From Anabaena sp. FACHB-1237 (GTDB lineage: Bacteria; Cyanobacteriota; Cyanobacteriia; Cyanobacteriales; Nostocaceae): a DNA stretch of 64,000 nt. Both the position numbers and the translations under genes were made by a program. Below, piece by piece: positions 8,424-18,218 of this stretch. Within the stretch, counting starts at the first letter, position 1. Every line of letters begins with the position of its first letter. The notes under the pieces were generated by a model. The model did no database searches. It saw nothing but the letters and a program-made list of their open reading frames with translations, and had not been told where the DNA came from. Location of the stretch: assembly GCF_014696225.1 (NCBI RefSeq), contig NZ_JACJPV010000009.1:1-64000 (forward strand), written 5' to 3'.

Positions 8424-10097
8424 CTATTCTGGGAAAGTTTGTACTTTACCATCAGCACTTAAAACTACACGCAGTTTTACACTTTGTCCTGACTTATTAG
8501 TAGAAACAAAAGGTTGGCCAATTTCAGGAATGCCAGTTTTATCAATATATTCTCTAGCAGGCTGATTTAAGGGTAAAATCCTCTCAATTTTACCATCAAC
8601 ACCCAAGATTAAACTATATTCCAAAGTTTGAGAAAAATTAGCAGGTGGTTGCCAACGTTTCTGTAAAAATTCTCTAGCTTCTGCTATTTGTGGTGTATCA
8701 AATAATGTCTGATTATTATTAACATTGGCACTATTAGCAGAGGTTTTGTTTGCTTCTCTTAACTTGGCAACTAAGGCTTTTTGACTATCAGCTTTTTCCA
8801 CTCCTGGAGAACTTTCAGCCACAGGTATATTAGATGTATTAATATTATTTATTGCCACATCTCCCTGGGGTAAAATACCGGGAGAAAAAGATGGTATGGG
8901 ATTAGGAAGTTTGCTAAAATTAGAGGTGCTGAAATTTCTATTAGGAACAGTAACAACAGAACCAGGTAAAGTAGAAAAATTAGGAGAATTTTTATTATTA
9001 GAAGATGGAATTTTCTTGGTTTTGAGACTACTAGATAAAGTGGTATTTTGACGACTCAAAGGTATAGTGGACTGTGGTTGAGAATTAGGCATAGTTGTAC
9101 TTAATGGATATTGAGGATTAATAGGTATATTGCCATTATTATTGCCAGGTAAATTTTTCCCTGGGGCATTATTAGTTGTAGATGTATTAGGAGGTAAATT
9201 ATTCCCAGGTAAATTAGGGGATGTATTGACTCCTGTTTGTGGTAAGACTGCTATAGGTGGAATAGGTGCATTAGTAGGTAAAATAGATGGGTTAACACTA
9301 TTAGGTAAAATGGGATTTGGTGAATATTGAGAAAGACTAGGATCGAGTTGTGGTGAATTTGTTAAAGGTATTTCTGCATTTTTAGGAGTAGTTTTAGCTA
9401 CTTGTTGATTTGCTTGTAAATTTTTAGCATATTGCCAAGTAAAAGGGACTAAACCAATTCCTACAACTAACACAGCAGCTATGGGTGCCCAAGTAGGTAA
9501 ACTGCGTCGGGAATTTTGATGGTTAAGAGTTGGTAATGTAATCACATCCGATGAATATTCATCTAAAGCGCTGGCTAAATCAAATAATTGTAGTAATGTT
9601 AAATCAATGGATAAACCAGATGTTTGATTTGCTAGAGGACCTAAAAACAATTGATGAGTTAAATTTTCTCCTGGTTCTACATAAATTCGATTTTCAGGAC
9701 TGTTTTCAGGAGTTTTTGTGTTAAAAGACGAAATATTTGGCGAATAAAAACCTGGTGCAACAACATCTTTGGTTTCTGATTCAATGTCTGGTTCAGATGA
9801 AATACTAGTAGGTTCAGTGTTAGATAAAGTATTGCCAAAATCTTCCGCAGATTGTTGTAAAATTTGCTGGACGTAATTAGTAATTACAGTACATAGAATT
9901 TCTAATTGTTCTTTATCACCACGTATACAAATTTTACGCTCTTCTGGTAATTGGGGATCGTCAAATTGCAATCTAAAATGGAGATTATTCAGGACTGTTT
10001 TCTTCATTAAATGGGATAAAGGAGAACCTTCGGCCCAAATTTCTAGGGTACAAGTAGGAGGTGTATAACGTCTAATGACGGAATTTGATGAGGACAT
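8424..10097 (-). CDS. DUF4335 domain protein
   Basis: This 557-residue protein begins with the DUF4335 signature (RRYTPPTCTLEIWAEGSPL, residues 9-27). A region follows with the LxFDDPQLPEE-type motif near 43-53. A single membrane segment lies at about 202-221, and a long Pro/Asn/Ser-rich linker (about 230-430) and a conserved C-terminal domain (about 465-557) complete it. The topology suggests a cytoplasmic N-terminus and an exported low-complexity stalk with a C-terminal domain. The DUF3038 gene lies 150 bases upstream on the same strand. The two are frequent neighbours in cyanobacteria and probably act together. No function is known. Confidence 0.8.
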   Translation of the reverse strand: MSSSNSVIRRYTPPTCTLEIWAEGSPLSHLMKKTVLNNLHFRLQFDDPQLPEERKICIRGDKEQLEILCTVITNYVQQILQQSAEDFGNTLSNTEPTSISSEPDIESETKDVVAPGFYSPNISSFNTKTPENSPENRIYVEPGENLTHQLFLGPLANQTSGLSIDLTLLQLFDLASALDEYSSDVITLPTLNHQNSRRSLPTWAPIAAVLVVGIGLVPFTWQYAKNLQANQQVAKTTPKNAEIPLTNSPQLDPSLSQYSPNPILPNSVNPSILPTNAPIPPIAVLPQTGVNTSPNLPGNNLPPNTSTTNNAPGKNLPGNNNGNIPINPQYPLSTTMPNSQPQSTIPLSRQNTTLSSSLKTKKIPSSNNKNSPNFSTLPGSVVTVPNRNFSTSNFSKLPNPIPSFSPGILPQGDVAINNINTSNIPVAESSPGVEKADSQKALVAKLREANKTSANSANVNNNQTLFDTPQIAEAREFLQKRWQPPANFSQTLEYSLILGVDGKIERILPLNQPAREYIDKTGIPEIGQPFVSTNKSGQSVKLRVVLSADGKVQTFPE

Positions 10098-10247
10098 AAG
10101 AATAATTTACAAGGAGAATGTGAGTGGATAGGTTTTGGATTTTTGTTGATGACTAAAACCGCAAATCTCAAATAATCAATAACTAAAAAATATTAGGCAA
10201 TTTTAAACTAGAATGTTAAAGTCAATGTGTAGCATTGAGAATTATTT

Positions 10248-10844
10248 TTAGGACTTATCTATTAATGCTAACCACAAACGGCGATGTCCAACATTAGAAC
10301 TATAAAAGAGTAAATTTACTAACATTTTTAAAGCTAAGTTAGTTAATAAATCCATAGTAATAGTTTCTTCTTCTTCCATACGTTCTTGGTAGGTATTGCA
10401 AAAAGCATCAATGTAGTCTCCCAATAAACTGACCTGATGAGGTTTTTGTTTATTAGCTGTAATCTTTTCTAATGAACCAACTGCACGACGAATTAATTCC
10501 TGATTTTGCTTACTCAGATAACAAATAATCAAAACTAATGCCTGTGCTTCTTCCACATCTAACTTTTTTCTACCTCCCTGACTTTTACGGATAGGGTTAG
10601 ATTGACGTAACCGCCATAATGCTATGCGATCTGGTACTTTAGAATCTAAGTTAAGATGTACTGCGGCAGAAATCATCGCATCTGAGCTAATACCAGCAAT
10701 GGTTTCCAAAGCTAATAGAAGTAGGTCTAACTGTGTTTTGATATTATCCCATTGTAATGCAGGAGGACTTGGGATTTGGTGCAAATCATCCCACTGAGAT
10801 TTACTGGTAGTGGAACTAGTGGTGGAATACATAACTTTTACCAT
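10248..10844 (-). CDS. DUF3038 domain protein
   Basis: This 198-residue, mostly helical soluble protein matches DUF3038. Key stretches are LDLLLLALETIAGISSDAM (residues 38-56) and the basic region around the conserved RRKL-like segment GGRKKLD. It is found essentially only in cyanobacteria and has no known function. It precedes the DUF4335 gene on the same strand, suggesting an operon. The start is uncertain. The ATG at 10844 and the ATG four codons later (10832) are both possible, and neither has a clear ribosome binding site. Confidence 0.75.
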   Translation of the reverse strand: MVKVMYSTTSSTTSKSQWDDLHQIPSPPALQWDNIKTQLDLLLLALETIAGISSDAMISAAVHLNLDSKVPDRIALWRLRQSNPIRKSQGGRKKLDVEEAQALVLIICYLSKQNQELIRRAVGSLEKITANKQKPHQVSLLGDYIDAFCNTYQERMEEEETITMDLLTNLALKMLVNLLFYSSNVGHRRLWLALIDKS

Positions 10845-10958
10845 AGTTGAAAAATTGGCAGAAATATCTTGTGGTTACATTTTTGGTAACAGGAGTCATC
10901 GAGTTAGGAGTTAGGAGTCAGAATAAACAATTTTCTCCCTATTCCCTACTCCCTCCGC

Positions 10959-13364
10959 TTAAATATAAGCAATTGTTACCCCAGTACCACCATCGTTTTG
11001 TGCTGCTGGTTCATGACTACTCACTCTGGGATGTTGTTCTAAAAAACTGTGAACTCCCTGTTTGAGTTTACCAGTGCCATGGCCATGAATAATCCAAAGT
11101 GGTCCTGTAGCTTCGGAAATGGCTTTATCTAAGATATATTCTGCATCTCCAACTCTTTTTCCGCGTAAATCTATAGTATTTTTAGATGTACGAATGGCTG
11201 GGGCTGGGGCTGGGGCTACTACGGCCAGGGGTGTGGGTGTTGGTTTGGGTTTGCTAATGGGTTCGGGTTTTTGTCCATCTAATGATTCTATATCTTCTAG
11301 GTTGACTGTCATTTTCATGATTCCAAACCGCACTGTTAAGTCTCCGTTGTGATCAGAAACGTTGATAACTTCTGCTGTCTGTCCTAGTTTGGGTATACGA
11401 ATCCTCTCTCCTTGTTTTGGTATGAATCCTGATTTGGGTTTGGGCGGTGCTGGAGGTTGATATTTTTCGGTGATTTGTTCTAGGGCTATGGTGGCTTTAC
11501 GCGCTTCCTGGGCTGTTTGTTGTCCTCTTTGTAGTTGGCGAATTACTTGGGCTATTTCCCCTTTGGCTTCGGTTATGGCTTTCTGTACCGCTATTTCTTG
11601 GGATATCTTTAATTCTCTCTCTCTGGCTTCTAAGGCGTTGGCTTTAGCTGATACTTGTTGATACAGTTTCTCCGCTTGTTTGAGTAGTTCTTGTGCCTGT
11701 GCTGCTTTGGTTTCTTGACTGCGACGTTGATCTTCTAATCCCGCAATGATTTGATTTACTTCGTCCGTTGTTTCGCCTATTTGCATTTTTGCAGCAGCTA
11801 TAACTTCGGGTTTTAATCCCAACCTTAAAGCAATGCTGAGGGCGTTAGAACGTCCAGGAATACCCCATAATAGCCGATAGGTAGGTGAAAGGGTATTTTC
11901 GTTAAATTCTACGGAGGCGTTCTCAAAACGAGGGTCTTGATATTTTAGGGCTTTAAGTTCACCAAAGTGAGTGGAGGCGATAGTTAGTTGGTTATGATTT
12001 GCTAAGTATTGTAGTAGAGCGATCGCTAATGAACTTCCTTCTGCTGGATCTGTTCCTGCTCCCACTTCATCTAATAATACTAAAGATGGACTGGGTTCTA
12101 CATTTCCTGACTCTGTTATTTTTGATGTTAATGCGTCTAAAATGCGACTAATGCGGCGCACGTGACCTGAAAATGTGGATAAACTTTGTTCTAAGGATTG
12201 TTCATCACCAATATCTGCCAATACTTGATCAAACCAAGGGATTTCCACAGGTTCACGGGCAGGAATAAATAAACCTACTTTTGCCATTAATGCAGCTAGT
12301 CCCAAAGTTTTTAAGGTGACTGTTTTTCCGCCTGTGTTTGGTCCGGTAATGACTACTACTCGTAATTTTGGATGTATGAGTAAATCTACAGGTACTACGG
12401 TATGTCCTTGTTCATGTTGCTGTTGCCAGACTAACAAGGGATGGCGTAATTGCCGTAGGGTGATCATTTCCTGATCCTGTCTTTGGATAAAGCGTGGCGG
12501 GTTAGCTTGTAACCATAGACTGTATCGAGATTTACTGGTGGCCAAGTCTATAGCTGTAACAATGGCTAGTAATTTTTCTAAGTCTGGTTTAACGGCTGCT
12601 ACTTTTTCTGTTAAAGCTCGACGTATTGCTTCTTCTTCTACTTGTTCTCTTTTAATAGTTTGTCGTAATTGATTGCCTAATGGCACAATGCTATTAGGTT
12701 CAATATAAAGTGTTGCGCCGCTAGATGATGTATCATGAACTATTCCAGCTATGGCATCTTTTTGAGGTGCTTTTACAGGGAGTACATAGCGATCGCTTCT
12801 TTGAGTAATTAATTGTTCCTGTAAAGCGTTTGATTTAGCATGAATAATATTTTGCAGTTTTTGGTGAATTTGTGCGCGTATTTTTCGCAAGTCCTCCCGA
12901 ATTTCGCCTAATTTCTGACTGGCACGATCTGTAACTTGTTCTCTATCATCAATACAATGGTGTATTTCCTGTTCTAATTCAGGATAAGTGCGTAATTCTG
13001 TAACTAAATTTGTTAATACAGGTAAATCTGGTTGACTGTCAATGATGCGGCGTAAATTTCTTGTACCAGAAACAGTGGTGGCGATCGCTAATAATTCGCC
13101 ACCTGATAAAATACCTTGTAAAGCTGCTCTTTCTAAGGAATCACCAATATCTTGAATACCTTCAAAGGATAAACCGGGATATAAGCGGCTTTCTAGCTGA
13201 TAAATTTCCTTTGTTTGAGCTAATAGCTGTTCACTTTCTGCTTGAGTTTGGGGAATAGGTAATTTACGCGAGAGGATACAACCCAGCTTAGTAGAGGCAA
13301 AGGTAGAAAGATGTTGGCATAGACGATGCCATTCTAAGAGTTCTAAAGTGTCAGATTGAATCAA
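10959..13364 (-). CDS. mutS2: Endonuclease MutS2 (MutS-type ATPase with Smr domain)
   Basis: This 801-residue protein is MutS2, which acts on branched DNA or, in some bacteria, on collided ribosomes rather than on mismatches. The lever/clamp region occupies about residues 1-290. The ABC-type ATPase has Walker A GPNTGGKT (341-348), signature SLSTFSGH (394-401) and Walker B LVLLDEVGAGTDP (428-440). A coiled coil follows (about 515-625) and a C-terminal Smr nuclease domain with the DLRG motif (about 732-735) and HGHGTGK (760-766). All motifs needed for ATPase and Smr activity are intact, and the length is normal. The spacer to the upstream psaC gene holds psaC's terminator. Confidence 0.95.
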   Translation of the reverse strand: MIQSDTLELLEWHRLCQHLSTFASTKLGCILSRKLPIPQTQAESEQLLAQTKEIYQLESRLYPGLSFEGIQDIGDSLERAALQGILSGGELLAIATTVSGTRNLRRIIDSQPDLPVLTNLVTELRTYPELEQEIHHCIDDREQVTDRASQKLGEIREDLRKIRAQIHQKLQNIIHAKSNALQEQLITQRSDRYVLPVKAPQKDAIAGIVHDTSSSGATLYIEPNSIVPLGNQLRQTIKREQVEEEAIRRALTEKVAAVKPDLEKLLAIVTAIDLATSKSRYSLWLQANPPRFIQRQDQEMITLRQLRHPLLVWQQQHEQGHTVVPVDLLIHPKLRVVVITGPNTGGKTVTLKTLGLAALMAKVGLFIPAREPVEIPWFDQVLADIGDEQSLEQSLSTFSGHVRRISRILDALTSKITESGNVEPSPSLVLLDEVGAGTDPAEGSSLAIALLQYLANHNQLTIASTHFGELKALKYQDPRFENASVEFNENTLSPTYRLLWGIPGRSNALSIALRLGLKPEVIAAAKMQIGETTDEVNQIIAGLEDQRRSQETKAAQAQELLKQAEKLYQQVSAKANALEARERELKISQEIAVQKAITEAKGEIAQVIRQLQRGQQTAQEARKATIALEQITEKYQPPAPPKPKSGFIPKQGERIRIPKLGQTAEVINVSDHNGDLTVRFGIMKMTVNLEDIESLDGQKPEPISKPKPTPTPLAVVAPAPAPAIRTSKNTIDLRGKRVGDAEYILDKAISEATGPLWIIHGHGTGKLKQGVHSFLEQHPRVSSHEPAAQNDGGTGVTIAYI

Positions 13365-13469
13365 GGTTTGGCAGTAAATATAAAATTATCGTTACAATTG
13401 TAGCGTAAAGGATGATGATGGGTGATTGGTACAATATTCTTTTGACTGAGTGACTCCTGACTCCTGAAA

Positions 13470-13515
13470 ACTAAAAGAAGACTAAAACAAGACGATTAAT
13501 CTTATTTTAGTCTTC
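13470..13515 (-). terminator. Rho-independent terminator of psaC
   Basis: On the minus strand, just past the psaC stop codon, an 11-bp perfect stem (GAAGACTAAAA with TTTTAGTCTTC, 13477-13487 and 13505-13515) is followed by TTTTAGT. This is a textbook intrinsic terminator, expected for a strongly expressed monocistronic gene. Confidence 0.85.
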
Positions 13516-13545
13516 AGCAATTGACTTGTAAGAATATTAAAATTC

Positions 13546-14211
<666 letters not shown>

Positions 14212-14478
14212 TTAAAAATCTTGATCATCAACAAAAAACTCTGCCTCTTCATCAACGCGAGAAGATGCTGCTAAAGTCCAAAGAGGCTGTAGAATAGGCA
14301 CTATTATTAAACCTAGAGACACACATAAAGCTAATACTAAACCCATAGGAATTTGTATGGATTGAAAAGCTAAAAAATGCAAAGATACTGGTGTGGCATT
14401 CTGTACAGAAATAACCGCGATCGCCAACATCCAACCAGCTAAAATCAGAGATATCAATAAATTCAGGAGAATTTTCAT
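14212..14478 (-). CDS. LapA-like (DUF1049) small membrane protein
   Basis: This 88-residue protein has two transmembrane helices (about residues 4-26 and 42-70) and an acidic C-terminal tail. Its QNATPVSLHFL motif after the first helix is typical of DUF1049/LapA-domain proteins. In enterobacteria LapA takes part in regulating lipopolysaccharide assembly. A role in cyanobacteria has not been shown. A run of 7-bp repeats lies directly upstream. Confidence 0.75.
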   Translation of the reverse strand: MKILLNLLISLILAGWMLAIAVISVQNATPVSLHFLAFQSIQIPMGLVLALCVSLGLIIVPILQPLWTLAASSRVDEEAEFFVDDQDF

Positions 14479-14497
14479 AATTTTATGTGAGAATATC

Positions 14498-14535
<38 letters not shown>

Positions 14536-14571
14536 AATTTTTGCCCTGCACCCTGTGCTCCTTACACCCCT

Positions 14572-15999
14572 CTACGCTAACTTAGCAATTTCCGCTTCCA
14601 TTGTCGCAGCTATCTGAGCTAGTTTTTCCTGAGAGTTAGTTTCCATGTACACCCTTACCAAAGGTTCTGTACCAGAAGGGCGCAATAATACCCAACTACC
14701 CTCTTCTAAATAGAGTTTGATACCGTCCTTTCTACCTACCTCTTTCACCCCAATTCCTGCCAATTCTGACGGGGGCTTTTGAGTATAAGTATTAATTACA
14801 GCATCTTTATGAGATTCTGTTAAATGTAAATCCAAACGCTTGTTATATAGTGGTCCATCAGCTTCAGCTATAGCTTCTTTTACTAATACACTTAAAGGTT
14901 TACCTTCATAAGCAATAGCTTCAGCCACCAACATATCTGCTAAAATTCCATCTTTTTCTGGGATATGTCCAATAACACTCAAACCCCCCGACTCTTCACC
15001 ACCAATAAGTACAGCAGTTTCCCGCATTTTTTCCCCAATATACTTAAAACCCACTGCGGTTTCGTATAGTGGCAAATTATACTTAGCGGCAAAATTATCT
15101 AATAAGTGGGTAGTGGCTACAGTACGCACAATTGCTCCGCTTTTACCTTTGTTTTTGATTAAATGTCTAGCCAAAACCAAAAGTACAGTATTAGGAGTTA
15201 AGACATTACCCTGTTCATCTACAATACCAAAGCGATCGCTATCACCATCCGTAGCCAAACCTAAATCAGCCTGATCTGCTTTCACAGCTTCCACCAATTC
15301 TACCAGTTGTTCGCCTTTTGGTTCAGGCATACCACCACCAAAAAGCACATCCCGCCAAGTGTGGAAACTTTGTAAATTTGTGCCACAATGCTCTAAAACC
15401 TCATCTAAATAACCGCGAGAGGTAGAATAAAGGGCATCATATTTTACCTTTAACTTAGCGCTCTTAATTTTTTCCACATCTAACAAACTGTAGATAAAAC
15501 TCAGATATTCTGGCTTAGGGTCAAAGGTAGAAATTGTGCCTGATGGGTTACTACTAGGTAACTCATCCGTAGCAGTTTCTATATTGGCCACAATAGTATC
15601 AGTAATTTCTGGAGTAGCTGGACCTGCATAATCAGGAATATACTTAATACCGCAATAAGGCGCAGGGTTATGACTAGCAGTGAACATTAACGCCCCAGCC
15701 GAATTTAGAAGACGGGCATTATAAGCAATTACAGGAGTAGGACAATCTCTATCAGTGATTTGTACATTCCATCCTAAATCTGCTAAAACATCAGCAGATG
15801 CTCTAGCGAACTTCTCAGCTAAAAATCTTGTATCGTAAGCGATTAAAACAGGTCTGTCTTTACTATAAGCTGTTTGTAAATAACAAGCTATTGCCCTAGT
15901 AACTTTCCGCACATTCGGGAAAGTAAAATCATCGGCAATAATACCTCTCCATCCATCAGTGCCGAACTTTATCTGACTGGAATTACTGGAGTTACTCAT
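14572..15999 (-). CDS. Phosphoglucomutase/phosphomannomutase family protein
   Basis: This 475-residue alpha-D-phosphohexomutase interconverts the 1- and 6-phosphates of a hexose or hexosamine. The phosphoserine loop TASHNP is at 107-112 (serine 109), the metal loop DGDSDR at 251-256, then the sugar loop GGEESGG and the phosphate-binding RPSGTEP near the C-terminus. All are intact. The family cannot be narrowed by eye to glucose, mannose or glucosamine. The frame extends 15 codons upstream, but the ATG at 15999 follows a GGGAG site and begins the conserved region. Confidence 0.9.
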   Translation of the reverse strand: MSNSSNSSQIKFGTDGWRGIIADDFTFPNVRKVTRAIACYLQTAYSKDRPVLIAYDTRFLAEKFARASADVLADLGWNVQITDRDCPTPVIAYNARLLNSAGALMFTASHNPAPYCGIKYIPDYAGPATPEITDTIVANIETATDELPSSNPSGTISTFDPKPEYLSFIYSLLDVEKIKSAKLKVKYDALYSTSRGYLDEVLEHCGTNLQSFHTWRDVLFGGGMPEPKGEQLVELVEAVKADQADLGLATDGDSDRFGIVDEQGNVLTPNTVLLVLARHLIKNKGKSGAIVRTVATTHLLDNFAAKYNLPLYETAVGFKYIGEKMRETAVLIGGEESGGLSVIGHIPEKDGILADMLVAEAIAYEGKPLSVLVKEAIAEADGPLYNKRLDLHLTESHKDAVINTYTQKPPSELAGIGVKEVGRKDGIKLYLEEGSWVLLRPSGTEPLVRVYMETNSQEKLAQIAATMEAEIAKLA

Positions 16000-16289
16000 T
16001 TTGCCACTCTCCCGTAGATAATTGATGATTATATTAAATACCATCTAGGGTAATTTATCTGCTATATAATTTAAAAAATTTTCTAGTTATTTTAGTCATC
16101 TTGCTTATGACTTTTGCTATTAGACACACAGAAATATGGCTTATGCCAGGCTGTGCTATCATTCCCAGTCTGGCTATGGGTTTGACGTTAAGTTTACACC
16201 AATGAGCACAGCTAAACCCGTAGAGGAAGTCAGTTTTTATTCTAAGCTGAAAGCTGATAGCTAAAAAGTAAAAATCAATTAACAACACT
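16000..16289. other. Divergent promoter region, phosphomutase / wecB
   Basis: No gene is seen in the 290 bases between the divergent genes. A partial STRR (AAGCTGAAAGCTGATAGCTA) lies at about 16245-16264, shortly before the epimerase start. Confidence 0.5.
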
Positions 16290-17399
16290 ATGACCAAAAA
16301 ACGTATTGGTATTATATTAGGAACACGCCCAGAAGCCATTAAATTAGCTCCCGTAATTCAGGTTTTTAAAACTTGCCCAGAATTAGATGTACAAGTAATT
16401 CTAACAGGACAACATCGAGAAATGGTAGAACAAGTTATGAACTTGTTTAATATTCAAGCAAATCATAATTTAGAGATCATGCAAAAGCAACAATCTTTAA
16501 ATGATATTACCTGTCGTAGTTTAGAGGGTTTAGAAACATTATTTCAATCCCAAAAGTTAGATTTTGTGATTGTTCAAGGCGATACAACCACCGCTTTTGC
16601 TGCTGCTTTAGCAGCATTTTATCAAAAAATTCCTGTAGGCCATGTGGAAGCTGGTTTAAGAACTGATAATATCTATAATCCCTTTCCAGAAGAAGCAAAT
16701 AGAAGATTAATTTCGCAAATTACACAATTACATTTTGCTCCCACTACCTTAGCTGTACAAAATCTCAAAAATGCTGGCGTATTAGGCGAAATTTATTTAA
16801 CAGGAAATACCGTCATTGATGCTTTATTAAATGTTGCTAAAAATCAGCCAGAATGTGATATTAAAGGATTAAATTGGTTAGATTATCGCATGATATTAGC
16901 CACAGTACACCGTCGGGAAAATTGGGGAAAACCACTACAAAATATCGCCCAGGGTTTTCTACAAATTCTGGATAAATTCCCTGACGTGGGTTTATTATTG
17001 CCATTACATCGTAATCCTACAGTTAGAGAACCATTAAAACAAATATTAGGTAATCACCCCCGCATCTTTTTAACAGAACCCCTAGATTATAAAGAATTAG
17101 TAAGTGCAATTGATAAATCGTATTTAATTTTAACAGACTCTGGCGGATTACAAGAAGAAGCGCCTAGTCTCGGTAAACCCGTATTAGTGCTGAGAGATAC
17201 CACTGAAAGGCCAGAAGCAGTAACCGCAGGTACAGCTAAACTCATTGGTACAAATACAGATAATATACTTACAGCAGCAAGTGAGTTACTAAGTAGTACA
17301 GATATTTATGATCAAATGGCCAACGCCATTAACCCCTTTGGAGATGGCCAAGCGGCAAAACGGATCTTGGAGATTGTGATAAAATATTTACTATTGTAA
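16290..17399 (+). CDS. wecB: UDP-N-acetylglucosamine 2-epimerase (non-hydrolysing)
   Basis: This 369-residue enzyme interconverts UDP-GlcNAc and UDP-ManNAc, supplying ManNAc derivatives for polysaccharide synthesis. Conserved features seen are the N-terminal LGTRPEAIKLAPV, the GDTTTAFAAALAAF and HVEAGLRT segments with the following PFPEEANRR, the HRRENWG stretch, and the UDP-binding DSGGLQEEAPSLGKP with DTTERPEA. These match the bacterial WecB type rather than the hydrolysing NeuC type. The length is normal. It has no obvious operon partner in the window. Confidence 0.93.
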   Translation: MTKKRIGIILGTRPEAIKLAPVIQVFKTCPELDVQVILTGQHREMVEQVMNLFNIQANHNLEIMQKQQSLNDITCRSLEGLETLFQSQKLDFVIVQGDTTTAFAAALAAFYQKIPVGHVEAGLRTDNIYNPFPEEANRRLISQITQLHFAPTTLAVQNLKNAGVLGEIYLTGNTVIDALLNVAKNQPECDIKGLNWLDYRMILATVHRRENWGKPLQNIAQGFLQILDKFPDVGLLLPLHRNPTVREPLKQILGNHPRIFLTEPLDYKELVSAIDKSYLILTDSGGLQEEAPSLGKPVLVLRDTTERPEAVTAGTAKLIGTNTDNILTAASELLSSTDIYDQMANAINPFGDGQAAKRILEIVIKYLLL

Positions 17400-17433
17400 G
17401 ATAGATATATTACCTGTAATTTCCTATTGCTGA

Positions 17434-17976
17434 TTATTTATTGTTACAAATAACTTGGCGCATTTGCCGCATATTTGCGGGGAGTTCCAAATTCATGGCT
17501 TGTTCAATAAAAATTGAGGGAATGGGAATATTTGGGGTTGCTTCCACAGTATAAGCAATAAGAGTACCATTACCCATGTCTTTTAACTCTAAATCAGCGT
17601 GAAAATCGTCAAATGTGCCTTTTTCCATGCGAAATTGGACTTTTTGGCCAATGATTTCTACTACATTCAGATATATTTCTACTTGTGCTGTAAAAAAGAA
17701 AAAGGCTTTTTGTGCTGCTTGATACAGACGTTTTACCTCTCCTTTGGTGATAATTTCGCTTTTGGTGATGTCAGGAAAATAACTTACCCAGCGAGGGTAG
17801 TCTGTAATTTGTTGCCATACTTGGGTACGCAGCAAAGGTACGTACATCCACGCAGTGACAGCACCACCCCAATGATGGTAGGATCTGGTTTCTACTAAAA
17901 TTTCACCTTGCATCAGTAGTTTTTGTTGATCTTGATTCCACAGTAGGTCTTTAGTCTTAAAATTTGTACTAGACAT
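17434..17976 (-). CDS. SRPBCC / START-like polyketide cyclase-type protein
   Basis: This 180-residue protein has the START/Bet v1-like pattern of COG2867 coenzyme Q-binding and cyclase-like proteins. A predicted beta-strand and QITDYPRWVSYFPDI segment (near residues 56-70) is followed by alternating strands and a C-terminal amphipathic helix. These proteins bind hydrophobic ligands. The ligand here is unknown. It is convergent with wecB and transcribed away from menD. Confidence 0.7.
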   Translation of the reverse strand: MSSTNFKTKDLLWNQDQQKLLMQGEILVETRSYHHWGGAVTAWMYVPLLRTQVWQQITDYPRWVSYFPDITKSEIITKGEVKRLYQAAQKAFFFFTAQVEIYLNVVEIIGQKVQFRMEKGTFDDFHADLELKDMGNGTLIAYTVEATPNIPIPSIFIEQAMNLELPANMRQMRQVICNNK

Positions 17977-18218
17977 ATATAGTGCAGATATAAGGATTTT
18001 GGTTACTGTTTAACTTATTCATCCTCTATGGGGATGAAAATGTAAATAGGATGATCTGATCAATTTTAACTGACCTAAATTTTAATTACCGTTTAATTTA
18101 TCCAATTCTGACAACAAATTTACTAATAATTTACCAAAAATTTGTCACTAACTTTGTTTATATCACTCTATTCTGATAAATAAGGTAATAGAACTATTAG
18201 GTAATCTACTAGGTGATC
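17977..18218. other. Divergent promoter region, START-like protein / menD
   Basis: No gene is seen. The sequence is very AT-rich. An AGG five bases before the ATG at 18219 is the likely ribosome binding site of menD. Confidence 0.45.

Noticed and set aside
16055..16339. 94-residue reverse frame in the wecB upstream region
   Set aside because: It overlaps the start of wecB, has no recognisable domain and lies across a promoter-like spacer with short repeats.
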